A program made the translations under genes and the position numbers. 64,000 nt of DNA from NCBI GenBank assembly GCA_963739995.1, contig CAVUCH010000026.1:124001-188000 (forward strand), written 5' to 3'. The stretch is from CAVUCH01 sp963739995 (GTDB taxonomy: Bacteria > Acidobacteriota > Vicinamibacteria > Vicinamibacterales > JAENWD01). Positions within the stretch are counted from its first letter, which is position 1; each line of letters starts with the position of its first letter. The notes under the pieces are model-generated. The model saw only the letters and a list, made by a program, of their open reading frames with translations, was not told where the DNA came from and searched no databases. Of this stretch, positions 18,601-27,267 are shown piece by piece.

Positions 18601-21024
18601 ATGGTTCGCCTGCACCCACGCATGCTCCAGGAGTTCTGGTTCGCCCTGCGGTCGCTGCGGCACGCGCCCGGTTTCGCGCTCGCAGCCGTCGTGACGTTCG
18701 CGATCGGGATCGGGGCCACCACCGCCATCTTCACGGTGCTCCATGCCGTGCTGCTCCGCCCCATGGCGTATGCGGATCCGGACCGCCTGGTCGTGCTGCT
18801 GCACGACGGCCAGTTCCCGGTGAGCCCCGCCGACTATCTCGACTACCGCCGCGAGGCGCGTTCGTACGATGGGCTCTCGGCGGCGCAGGCGTGGAGTGCG
18901 ACGCTCGCGTCGGGTGAAGGCGCGGAGCGCCTGGCCGGTCTGCAGGTCACCGCCGATCTGTTCCGCACGCTCGGTGTTCCGGCCGCGCTCGGGCGCACCT
19001 TCGTGGCCGGTGAAGACCAGCCGGGGCGTGACCGCGTTGTCGTGCTCAGCGACGCGCTATGGAAGCGCCGGTTCGCCGGGGATCGCGGCATCGTTGGCCG
19101 CAGCGTCACGCTCGACGGCGAACCCTTCACCGTCGTGGGCGTCATGCCGGCGTCGTTCCGGTTTGCACCATTCTGGGCGACAACCGCTACCTTGTGGCGG
19201 CCCCTGTCGCTCGCCTCCCGGACGGGTGACCGCGGAGGCCGCTCGCTGCGCGTCTTTGCTCGCCTCCGTGACGGCGTCACGGGCGAGCAGGCGCAGGCGG
19301 AGGCGAGTGCCATCGCGGCTCGCCTCGCCGCCGCGTTCCCTGCCACGAACGCGAGACTCGGCATGGCGGTCGTGCCCCTCCGCGAGAAGGTTGTGAGCGG
19401 CGTACGGCCCACCTTGTGGCTTCTGGCGGGAACAGTCGCGCTCGTGCTGCTCATCGCGTGCGTGAACGTCGCCAGCCTGCACCTGGTACGGGGATCCGCG
19501 AGACAGAAGGAGCTTGCGGTACGCGCCGCCCTCGGTGCCGGCCGTGGCCGGCTGGTGTGGCAGATGCTGGCGGAGAGCCTGGTCCTGAGCGCCGCGGGCG
19601 GGATCGTGGGCCTGCTGCTGGCAACGTGGGCGCTCGGCTTGATCGGTGCGTTGCTGCCGGCGGCCAGCCTGCCGATGCAGGACGAACTCGCGCTGGATGG
19701 TGCCGTCGCGGCTTTCGCGGCGCTGCTGATCCTGGTGACCGGTGTCGCCGCGGGGCTTGCGCCCGCGCTGCAGCTGTCACGTGCGAATGTGCAGGAGACG
19801 CTGCAAGACGGTTCCCGTGGAGCGACGGAAGGCCCGCGCGCCGGTCAATTGCGCCGCGGGTTGCTCGGTCTCGAGCTGGTGCTTGCGCTCGCGCTGCTGG
19901 CCGGAGCCGGTCTGATGGGCCGCACGCTCCTGCGGCTCCAGCACATCGACCCCGGATTCGACCCCCGCAACCTCCTGACGTTCACCCTGTCGCTCGGCGG
20001 TACGCCCCACAACTCCGCGCGTCTTCAATACTTCGATCGCGTCTCCCGGGCCATGGCGACGGTCCCCGGCGTCACCGCGGTCAGCGCCATCAACCACCTC
20101 CCGCTGGGCGGTGATGCGTGGCGCTTCCGCATCCAGCCGGAAGGCCGCCGCGAACCGCGGCCGGGAGAGGAGGCTTCCGCCACGTGGCGGCTCGTCCGCA
20201 CGGGATACTTTGCGACGATGCGCCTGGCCTTGCGGCGTGGCCGCGACTTCGACACCCGCGATCGCGCTGAGGGCCTTCCCGTCTGCATCGTCAACGAAAC
20301 GATGGCTCGCCGACATTGGCCCGGGCAGGACCCGATTGGCCGGCGTGTCGGCGTCGGCGCCTCCGAGCGCCGCTGGCTGACTGTCGTCGGCATCAGCGCC
20401 GATGCACGCCAGTCGGAGTGGACCGGTAGCGTGCCCGAAGAAATCTACGCGCCGTACGCGCAACACGCGACGGAGTTCGGGTCGGCGGAGCTGACGTTCG
20501 TGGTGCGCACCGCCGGTGATCCGCTGGAGGTTGCGAGCGCCGTGCAGCGCGCTGCCTGGTCGGTCGACGCGAACGTGCCGATCTCGGGGACAGCCACGAT
20601 GGATCGCGTGATCGTGGAGCGGCTGTGGCGCTCCCGCGTCACCGCCTTTCTGCTGGGCGTCTTCGCGGTCGTGGCGCTGGTGCTTGCCGCGCTCGGCGTC
20701 TACGGCGTGAGCGCGTACACGACGTCGCGGCGGGCGCGCGAGATCGGGATCCGCGTTGCACTTGGAGCGCGGCCCTCGCAGGTGGTGTCTCTTGCACTCC
20801 GCGAAACGCTCGCGCCCATCCTCGCGGGGCTGGCGGTGGGATGTGGAGTCGCGCTCGCGCTGGCACGGCTCGCGGCCAGCCTGCTGTACGAGGTCGGCCC
20901 AGGCGATCCAATCACGTTCGTAGCCGCCCCTGTTGCGCTCGGCCTGATTGCCTTGGCGGCGGCGTGGCTGCCGGCGCGCCGCGCGAGCCGAATCGACCCA
21001 GCCGGGGTGCTCAGGGACGGGTGA
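18601..21024 (+). CDS. ABC transporter permease, ADOP family (MacB-like/FtsX)
   Basis: An 807-residue protein with the duplicated MacB-periplasmic-core plus FtsX layout. The first half starts LRHAPGFALAAVVTFAIGIG, then GATTAIFTVLHAVLLRP, a periplasmic core (VVLSDALWKRRFAGD), and the three-helix FtsX segment containing LLIACVNVASLHLVRGSAR. The second half repeats this, with LGLELVLALALLAGAGL and a final FtsX domain (LLGVFAVVALVLAALGVYGV). Such permeases are expanded in acidobacteria and often lack a linked ATPase, as here. The substrate is unknown. An ATG at 18622 is a possible alternative start. Confidence 0.9.
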   Translation: MVRLHPRMLQEFWFALRSLRHAPGFALAAVVTFAIGIGATTAIFTVLHAVLLRPMAYADPDRLVVLLHDGQFPVSPADYLDYRREARSYDGLSAAQAWSATLASGEGAERLAGLQVTADLFRTLGVPAALGRTFVAGEDQPGRDRVVVLSDALWKRRFAGDRGIVGRSVTLDGEPFTVVGVMPASFRFAPFWATTATLWRPLSLASRTGDRGGRSLRVFARLRDGVTGEQAQAEASAIAARLAAAFPATNARLGMAVVPLREKVVSGVRPTLWLLAGTVALVLLIACVNVASLHLVRGSARQKELAVRAALGAGRGRLVWQMLAESLVLSAAGGIVGLLLATWALGLIGALLPAASLPMQDELALDGAVAAFAALLILVTGVAAGLAPALQLSRANVQETLQDGSRGATEGPRAGQLRRGLLGLELVLALALLAGAGLMGRTLLRLQHIDPGFDPRNLLTFTLSLGGTPHNSARLQYFDRVSRAMATVPGVTAVSAINHLPLGGDAWRFRIQPEGRREPRPGEEASATWRLVRTGYFATMRLALRRGRDFDTRDRAEGLPVCIVNETMARRHWPGQDPIGRRVGVGASERRWLTVVGISADARQSEWTGSVPEEIYAPYAQHATEFGSAELTFVVRTAGDPLEVASAVQRAAWSVDANVPISGTATMDRVIVERLWRSRVTAFLLGVFAVVALVLAALGVYGVSAYTTSRRAREIGIRVALGARPSQVVSLALRETLAPILAGLAVGCGVALALARLAASLLYEVGPGDPITFVAAPVALGLIALAAAWLPARRASRIDPAGVLRDG

Positions 21025-21060
21025 AGCAGACCCTGTCAGGGCTCTCGGTTGCCGTTTGGC

Positions 21061-21981
21061 CTACTGAACTCCCGCTTCGCGCAAGTACTCGCGCATGACC
21101 TTCGCGTAGTGCGGGATGGCCACCTCGGGCTCCTCGATCTCCGGATGCCACTTCTTCTCCCACTCGAAACTGTAGTACCCCTTGTAGCCGGCATTGGCCA
21201 GTACCTTTACCGTTTCGCGCACGGGAACGGTCCCGTTCCCCGTGAGGACGTACCGGACTGCGGCACCCTCCGGGCGTGAGTCCTTCAGGTGCGTGTGCCT
21301 CACCCAGGCGCCCAGTTCCCTGTAGGTGTCTGCGGGCGCTTCCTTTGACGCAACCACGGTGTGGTGCGCGTCCCAGAGCAGGGCGGCTCCGGCACCCGCC
21401 GCTGTGAGAATGGCTTTCAGCGTGGCCGAATCGGTGACCTCACCGTGCGACTCGATGATCACCTCGACACCACTCCCTTTCGCGTGCGCAACGAGCTCGC
21501 GCATGCCCGCGGCAACGCGGTCGACCAGTGCGGTCTTCGGTTCGTCCGGCAGATACTTGTCCCCGAACACGCGGACGTACGGCGCCTGCAGCTTCGCCGC
21601 GAGATCGATGAAGCGGCGTGCTTCGTCCATCTGACGTGCCCGTTCGGCCGGTTCGCGGTGGTGCAGCTCAGCGGATGAGCCGAGGCACGCGACGCGCACG
21701 TCTCGCGCGCGGAGATCGGCAACCGTGGCAGCAACCCCGGTGCTGAACTCGGGACGCTTCGGCAGGTCCATCTCGCCCTGCAGGCCACGAAGTTCGATGG
21801 CCGCATAGCCCTCCCGGCTCGCGACGTCCAGTATGGTGGTCAACGGCCACTCCGGGCATCCCAAGGTCGAGAAACCGATCGGCACCTTGGCAGGCTCGGC
21901 GGCGCGCGCGCGAATGACGGCGGGCGCAACGGCACATGCCCCAAGAGTCTGGACGAAGCGGCGGCGGGTGAGAGTGGACAT
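21061..21981 (-). CDS. Secreted TIM-barrel sugar phosphate isomerase/epimerase family protein
   Basis: A 306-residue xylose isomerase-like TIM-barrel protein. The N terminus TLTRRRFVQTLGACAVAPAV is a twin-arginine signal peptide, so the protein is probably exported folded. Barrel features are IGFSTLGCPEW, YAAIELRGLQGE, YVRVFGDKYLPDE, VEVIIESHGEV (metal Glu), ALLWDAHHT (Asp/His), VRHTHLKDS and YYSFEWEKKW. It is similar to inosose dehydratase/hydroxypyruvate isomerase-like proteins. The substrate is unknown. Confidence 0.85.
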   Translation of the reverse strand: MSTLTRRRFVQTLGACAVAPAVIRARAAEPAKVPIGFSTLGCPEWPLTTILDVASREGYAAIELRGLQGEMDLPKRPEFSTGVAATVADLRARDVRVACLGSSAELHHREPAERARQMDEARRFIDLAAKLQAPYVRVFGDKYLPDEPKTALVDRVAAGMRELVAHAKGSGVEVIIESHGEVTDSATLKAILTAAGAGAALLWDAHHTVVASKEAPADTYRELGAWVRHTHLKDSRPEGAAVRYVLTGNGTVPVRETVKVLANAGYKGYYSFEWEKKWHPEIEEPEVAIPHYAKVMREYLREAGVQ

Positions 21982-22014
21982 GGCGTCACGATACTACGGG
22001 TGAACGGACTCAGG

Positions 22015-22145
22015 CGCTGGGCGCTGGGCACTAGAGGTCGGTGGGCGGTGGGCGGTGGGCGGTGGACCGGGCGGTGGACCGTGGGCGGTGGTTGGTGGGC
22101 GTTCACTGGACCGTCTGCATTGTGCATCGTGCATTCTGCATTGCT
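22015..22145. repeat. Short tandem repeats (GTGGGCG and GTGCATT types)
   Basis: Between two minus-strand genes lies a run of GTGGGCGGTGGGCGGTGGGC and variants (about 22030-22105), followed by TGCATTGTGCATCGTGCATT and a further copy at about 22117-22143. The second motif recurs as an inverted pair at 45413-45550. Some alternative-frame peptides here are repeat artefacts. Confidence 0.8.
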
Positions 22146-22164
22146 CGCCCGTCCGCCAATACGC

Positions 22165-23181
22165 CTACTGGTGCGCTCTCAAGAACGCCAGCACCCGGGC
22201 GGGGTACTCGCGCGGGGCGGCTTCCCACGCCTGGGTGTGCGCGGCGCCAGGTACGAGCCAGAGCGTGACGAACCCCGGATTGGCCGCGGCCAGCGCGCGC
22301 GCGTTCGCGTCGGGAACCTCGCGGTCCGCGGTGCCGTGGATGATCAGCACCGGAACCCGCGCTCCCGCGAACCGAGCGATCGGGCTCGCGTTGCGCAGGG
22401 TAACGTCGTGCATCAGGCGCGCGTATGCCAGCGCGGTCCATGCGATCGGACCTGCAACCGTCAGGTGGAGCGCGCGAGGCAGGTGGAGCCTGGCGCCAAT
22501 CCTGGCGACGATCAGCGATGGCAGGTCGGCAAACGGCGAATCGGCTACCGCCGCGCAGAACGGCACGTCCGGCAGCGTCTGAATCAGGTTCGCGGCACCC
22601 ATCGACGCGCCTGCTCCGAAGACGCACTCGTCCGGGAACTGCCGCTGTGCCCAGTCCGCCCAGGCCCGCAGATCGGCGTGCTCCAGCACGCCGTACGTGG
22701 CGAGCGCGCCGCCGCTCGCGCCGTGCGCGCGTGCGTCGGCCGCGAGGACGCGGTAGCGTTCCCTGAGCAGCAGTTCTGCAAGACCCAGCATGGCTGCACG
22801 GTTATCCGCCTGGCCGTGAAGCACGATGACCGTTCCACGCGCGTTCGTGCGAGGCACGAACCACCAGGCGCGGAGCACGGCGTTGTCTGCCGCCCGAAGG
22901 GCCTCGTGAGACAGACTGCTGCTGGTGCGTTGCGCGACGCCCTGCGCGGCAGTCACAGCCGCGCTGCTCAGATGGCGGCGGGGCGGCATGAGGAGGTGTT
23001 GCGCGAGGCTCGTGCCAACGATGAGCGCGACACATCCATAAGCAACGACCAGAAAGGCTGCGTTCGCCAGGCGTCGGCGATTGCGGAGGAACCACCGCTC
23101 GGGCGCGGTCCGTCTCCACATCGGGTCCTGTGACCAGACGACCGTCAGCTTGCGATCCGGTGCGGCCTGTTCAGGCACCAT
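22165..23181 (-). CDS. Membrane-anchored alpha/beta hydrolase
   Basis: A 338-residue protein. One membrane segment near residues 40-60 (AAFLVVAYGCVALIVGTSLA) is followed by an alpha/beta-hydrolase domain. VIVLHGQADNRAAML gives the oxyanion region, VFGAGASMGAANLIQ the nucleophile elbow with Ser, VLIIHGTADREVPDA the Asp and PGAAHTQAW the His. It looks like the FrsA/BAAT-like esterase and peptidase group. The substrate is unknown. Confidence 0.85.
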   Translation of the reverse strand: MVPEQAAPDRKLTVVWSQDPMWRRTAPERWFLRNRRRLANAAFLVVAYGCVALIVGTSLAQHLLMPPRRHLSSAAVTAAQGVAQRTSSSLSHEALRAADNAVLRAWWFVPRTNARGTVIVLHGQADNRAAMLGLAELLLRERYRVLAADARAHGASGGALATYGVLEHADLRAWADWAQRQFPDECVFGAGASMGAANLIQTLPDVPFCAAVADSPFADLPSLIVARIGARLHLPRALHLTVAGPIAWTALAYARLMHDVTLRNASPIARFAGARVPVLIIHGTADREVPDANARALAAANPGFVTLWLVPGAAHTQAWEAAPREYPARVLAFLRAHQ

Positions 23182-23564
23182 GCACTCTCTGAGCCTTCCA
23201 GTCCTATGTTATGCGCCCGTCGCGTGAGGCATCGCCGATCGACGCAATGTGGAGCCCGGGAGTCGGTTCCGGCGGACATCAGGATCGAGCCGTCGTCCCG
23301 ATCTCGAGACCCGCTGTGAATCTTGATCCGGCATTCCCTTCCGAGGCATCGCAGGAAGGTCGCGAGATCAGGGAACGGCCGGATGCTGGTGGCTTCCGGT
23401 GCAACGACCATCTGTGTGCGGTTCTCGCCGCTCTCGTGACCTCCTGTGAATCCGACGGCACAAAGCCGTCATGCTTCACAGGAAACTCGATTCGGGCGGA
23501 ACCGGCTTCGCGATCGTGGTACATATTGTCGATTCCGGTATTTCGGTCCGTGACAGGAGACGTG
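23182..23564. other. Intergenic region with a structured hairpin
   Basis: About 380 bp between divergent genes. No gene is seen. A two-tier hairpin lies at 23443-23482: CCTGTGAA pairs with TTCACAGG and, inside, GACGGC pairs with GCCGTC around the loop ACAAA. It ends about 80 bp before the amidohydrolase start and would lie in its 5' leader if transcription begins upstream. Confidence 0.55.
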
Positions 23565-24902
23565 ATGGAGAGGTTCAAGTTGCAGTGCGGCGGTGTCGCC
23601 GCCGCGCTGGTGTGGGTATTGATTGCAAGTGGCGGAGGTCACGCACAGGAAGCCACACACGCGTTCGTCAACGCACGCATCATCCCGATCGCCGGACCTG
23701 CCATCGACCGCGGCACCCTGATCGTCCGAGGCACCACCATCACTGCGATTGGCCCTGACGGGACCGTCGTGCCCGCTGGTGCGGAACGTCACGACCTGGC
23801 CGGCAAAGTCGTCATGCCCGGGCTCGTGGATACACACAGTCACGTCGGCAGCCCTGCTGGCGCGGACGCGTCGGGGCCCATCCAGCCCGATGTCCGCGTG
23901 CTCGACTCGATCAACGCGCGCAGCACCAGCTTCACGCGTGCGCTGGCCGGCGGCATCACAACCGTCAACGTGATGCCCGGCTCTGGTCACCTGCTCAGCG
24001 GCCAGACGCTGTACCTCAAGCTCCGTGGCGGCACCACGATCGACCAGCTCACGATCGCGCTGCCTGACGGCCGGATCGCCGGTGGCCTGAAGTTCGCGAA
24101 CGGCACGAACCCGCTGCGGCCTGCCAGCGCCGGACCGTTCCCCGGTACCCGGGCACGATCGGCCTCGCTCGTTCGGGAGCAGTTGGTCAAGGCCGTCGAG
24201 TACCGTGAGAAGGTGCGGAAGGCGGCGGGCGACGCCGAGAAGATGCCGGCCCGCGAGCTCGGGATGGAGGCGCTGGTGGAGGTGCTCGAGGGCAAGCGCA
24301 CCGTGCACTTTCACACGCACCGGCACGATGACATCCTGACGGTGCTGCGGCTGGCGAAAGAGTTCGGCTTCACGCCCGTCCTGCAGCATGTGTCCGAAGG
24401 ATGGAAGGTCGCAGACGACATCGCGCGCTCCGGCGCGCCATGCTCGATCATCATGATCGACTCGCCGGGAGGGAAGCTGGAAGCGGTCGATCTGTCGTAT
24501 ACGACCGGTGCCGTCCTCGAAAAGGCGGGCGTGCTCACCGCGTTTCACACCGATGACTCCATAACCGACTCGCGCCTGCTGCTTCGGTCGGCGGCGCTCG
24601 GCGTGCGCGCCGGCATGTCGCGCGAGAAGGCCCTTTCCGCCGTGACGCTGGCCGGCGCTCGGATGCTGCAGCTCGACACCCGCATCGGTTCGCTCGAGCG
24701 CGGCAAGGATGCCGACTTCGTGATTCTCTCCGGTGATCCGCTCAGCGTGTATACCCGCGTCGAGCAGACGTGGGTCGAAGGCCGCAAGGTCTTCGACCTG
24801 GAGAACCCTGCCGACCGCCTCATCGCTGTTGGTGGATACGGAGCCACGCGCGGCGAGGTGCTGCACGCCGATGACGACGATCACGATGGGGGTCTGGAGT
24901 GA
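23565..24902 (+). CDS. Secreted amidohydrolase (imidazolonepropionase-like)
   Basis: A 445-residue protein with a signal peptide (AAALVWVLIASGGGHAQ) and an amidohydrolase TIM barrel. Metal ligands appear as VMPGLVDTHSHVG (HxH), VHFHTHRHDD, TPVLQHVSEGW and LTAFHTDDSI (final Asp). The C-terminal composite sheet has IGSLERGKDADFVILSGDP. It is probably a periplasmic dipeptidase or other amide hydrolase. AGGAGACGTG lies directly before the ATG at 23565. The tail is Asp/His-rich. The next gene starts inside its stop codon. Confidence 0.88.
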   Translation: MERFKLQCGGVAAALVWVLIASGGGHAQEATHAFVNARIIPIAGPAIDRGTLIVRGTTITAIGPDGTVVPAGAERHDLAGKVVMPGLVDTHSHVGSPAGADASGPIQPDVRVLDSINARSTSFTRALAGGITTVNVMPGSGHLLSGQTLYLKLRGGTTIDQLTIALPDGRIAGGLKFANGTNPLRPASAGPFPGTRARSASLVREQLVKAVEYREKVRKAAGDAEKMPARELGMEALVEVLEGKRTVHFHTHRHDDILTVLRLAKEFGFTPVLQHVSEGWKVADDIARSGAPCSIIMIDSPGGKLEAVDLSYTTGAVLEKAGVLTAFHTDDSITDSRLLLRSAALGVRAGMSREKALSAVTLAGARMLQLDTRIGSLERGKDADFVILSGDPLSVYTRVEQTWVEGRKVFDLENPADRLIAVGGYGATRGEVLHADDDDHDGGLE

Positions 24903-26119
24903 AGCTCCTCGCCGCCGCAGGAGCGCTCGTGTTCGCGGTGGCGATGCACCCCTCCCCGGCGCGCGCGCAAGTGGCCGTGCTCGCGGACCTCGTGCACACC
25001 ATGGCTGGCCAGCCGATCGCGAATGGCGTGGTGCTGGTCGGCGCCGACGGCAGGATCGAGCGCGTGGGCCGAGCGGCGGACCTGCCCGTACCCGACGGGT
25101 ACCGGCAGCTCCGTGCCCAGGTCGCGACGCCTGGCTTCGTCGACGCGCACTCGGTTGTCGGGCTCGCCGGGTATGCCAACCAGCCGCACGACCAGATGCA
25201 GGTGGAGACTTCAGCGCCGATGCAGCCGGAGTTGCGGGCCATCGACGCCTACAACGCGCGCGACCCGCTCGTCGCCTGGCTGCGGCAGCATGGTGTCACG
25301 ACGCTGCACACCGGGCACGCGCCGGCCGCGCTCGTCTCCGGGCAGACGATGGTCGTGAAGACGCGCGGCGACGACGTGGACCAGGCCATCGTGACGCCGG
25401 TGGCCATGATCGCAGTGACACTCGGGCAGGACGGCCTGGCACCCGAGGGGAAGTCACCCGGTACGCGGGCGAAGGCCATCGCCCTGCTGCGTGGGGATCT
25501 CATAAAGGCGCAGCGATACATGCGCGACATGGGAGGGCCTGAAGACAAGCGTCCCGCACGCGATCTGCACCTCGACGCGCTCGGGCGCGTGCTGAAGAAG
25601 GAACTGCCGCTGCTCGTCACGGCCCATCGGGTGACCGACATGGCCGCCGCGCTTCGGGTGGCGAAGGAGTTCGACATCCGGATAGTGCTCGACGGCGCCT
25701 CAGAGGCATACCTTCTGACGGGCGCTATCAAGGCCGCGGGGGTTCCCGTGATCCTGCACCCGACCATGGCTCGTGCGAGCGACGATGCGGAGAACATGAG
25801 CATGGAAACGGCGGCCACGCTGCGGAAGGCCGCAATTCCATTCGCGTTGCAGGGCGGGTACGAAAGCTACGTGCCGAAGACGCGCGTCGTCCTGTTCGAG
25901 GCTGGCCTCGCGGCCGCGCGCGGCCTGTCGGTGGGCGAGGCGCTCGCGGCCATCACGATTGACGCAGCCCGCATCCTCGGCATCGACCGCCGTGTCGGCT
26001 CGCTCGAGCCGGGGAAGGACGGCGACATCGCCCTCTTCGACGGGGATCCGTTCGAGTACACCTCACACGTCACCGGGGTTGTGATCGAGGGTCGACTGGT
26101 GAGCGACACCGTCAGGTAG
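24899..26119 (+). CDS. Secreted amidohydrolase-like protein lacking the HxH metal motif
   Basis: A 406-residue paralogue of the preceding gene, starting at a GTG that overlaps its TGA by 4 bp. The signal peptide is LAAAGALVFAVAMHPSPARA. The fold is kept (ATPGFVDAHSVVG, LVTAHRVTDMAAALRVAKEF, GSLEPGKDGDIALFDGDPF), but the usual second His of HxH is replaced (DAHSVV) and the C-terminal Asp-containing HTDD strand reads ALQGGYESY. It may be inactive, or a partner subunit for the upstream enzyme. Such tandem pairs occur in acidobacteria and Bacteroidetes. Confidence 0.85.
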   Translation: MKLLAAAGALVFAVAMHPSPARAQVAVLADLVHTMAGQPIANGVVLVGADGRIERVGRAADLPVPDGYRQLRAQVATPGFVDAHSVVGLAGYANQPHDQMQVETSAPMQPELRAIDAYNARDPLVAWLRQHGVTTLHTGHAPAALVSGQTMVVKTRGDDVDQAIVTPVAMIAVTLGQDGLAPEGKSPGTRAKAIALLRGDLIKAQRYMRDMGGPEDKRPARDLHLDALGRVLKKELPLLVTAHRVTDMAAALRVAKEFDIRIVLDGASEAYLLTGAIKAAGVPVILHPTMARASDDAENMSMETAATLRKAAIPFALQGGYESYVPKTRVVLFEAGLAAARGLSVGEALAAITIDAARILGIDRRVGSLEPGKDGDIALFDGDPFEYTSHVTGVVIEGRLVSDTVR

Positions 26120-26122
26120 CCG

Positions 26123-27202
26123 ATGCCGCACCTGTTCGATCCATTCATCATCCGCGGCGCCACGCTTCGCAACCGTATCGGCGTGTCGCCGATGTGCCAG
26201 TACAGCAGCACGGATGGGTTCGCCACCGACTGGCACCTCGTGCACCTCGGATCGCGCGCCGTGGGCGGCGCCGCCCTCGTGAACACAGAGGCTGCCGCGA
26301 TTGAGCCCCGCGGCCGGATCAACCCGCACGATCTCGGGATCTGGGACGACCGCCACGTCGGCGTGCTGGGCCGGATCGCGCACTTCGTTGCGGCCCAGGG
26401 CGCCGTGCCGGGCATCCAACTGGCGCACGCCGGGCGCAAGGCGAGCCGCAACCGTCCGTGGGAACCGGAGCGCGGCATCCCGGAGGCGGACGGCGGCTGG
26501 CGGATTGTGGGACCGAGCGCAATCCCGTTCGGCAGCACCTGGCAGGTGCCGGACCCGCTCACCGGCGAGGAGATCGCCGGGCTGCTGCGCGCGGCGGAGG
26601 CCGCGGCTCGCCGCGCGCTCGACGCGGGCTTTGCGTGGGTGGAGCTGCATGCGGCACACGGATATCTCTGTCACAGCTTCTACTCGCCGCTCTCGAACAG
26701 GCGCGAGGACGAGTACGGCGGTACGTACGAGAACCGGATTCGCTTCACCGTGCAGATGGCGGCGAGCATCCGCCGCGTCTGGCCGGAGGACCGGCCGCTG
26801 TCGGTGCGGCTCTCCTGTACCGACTGGATCGAAGACGGCTGGACCCTTGAGGACACGGTAGGGCTCGCACGCGCGCTGAAGGCGGAAGGGGTCGACATCA
26901 TCGACTGCAGCTCCGGTGGGAACGTGCTTGCGACCATCCCGCTGGGCGCCGGCTACCAGGTGCCGTTTGCCGAGACCGTGCGGCGGAACGCGGGCATTGC
27001 CACGGCGGCGGTGGGACTCATCACCGAACCGACACACGCGGACGAGATCGTGCGGAACGGCCGTGCGGACATGGTGCTCCTCGCGCGGGAGGAGCTGCGC
27101 GATCCGTACTGGCCCATACACGCGGCGCGGGCCTTGAGGCAGGAGCAGCGCGTGCCCGCGCAGTACCTTCGCGCGTTCCACGGCGCAACAGCGACATCAT
27201 GA
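26123..27202 (+). CDS. Old yellow enzyme-family NADH:flavin oxidoreductase (YqjM/NamA-like)
   Basis: A 359-residue FMN TIM-barrel oxidoreductase starting 3 bp after the amidohydrolase stop. Motifs are IGVSPMCQYSSTDG (the Cys that tunes FMN in YqjM-like enzymes), VNTEAAAIEPRGRI, GIQLAHAGRKAS, WVELHAAHGYLCHSFYSPLS (substrate-binding region), NRREDEYGG and ADMVLLAREELRDPYWP. It reduces activated C=C bonds using NAD(P)H. It is probably cotranscribed with the amidohydrolases. Confidence 0.92.
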   Translation: MPHLFDPFIIRGATLRNRIGVSPMCQYSSTDGFATDWHLVHLGSRAVGGAALVNTEAAAIEPRGRINPHDLGIWDDRHVGVLGRIAHFVAAQGAVPGIQLAHAGRKASRNRPWEPERGIPEADGGWRIVGPSAIPFGSTWQVPDPLTGEEIAGLLRAAEAAARRALDAGFAWVELHAAHGYLCHSFYSPLSNRREDEYGGTYENRIRFTVQMAASIRRVWPEDRPLSVRLSCTDWIEDGWTLEDTVGLARALKAEGVDIIDCSSGGNVLATIPLGAGYQVPFAETVRRNAGIATAAVGLITEPTHADEIVRNGRADMVLLAREELRDPYWPIHAARALRQEQRVPAQYLRAFHGATATS

Positions 27203-27267
27203 CGGGACGCAGTTCTGGCGGACAGCGCGGCCGGCGTCGGACAAAGGACGTACCCAAGGGCCACACC

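Noticed and set aside
18238..18619. Open frames in the gap before the ADOP permease
   Set aside because: All are Arg/Pro-rich and without protein character; only a palindrome is supported there.
22000..23133. Plus-strand open frame beginning in the GTGGGCG repeat
   Set aside because: Its start is a repeat translation and the rest is the complement of the alpha/beta hydrolase.
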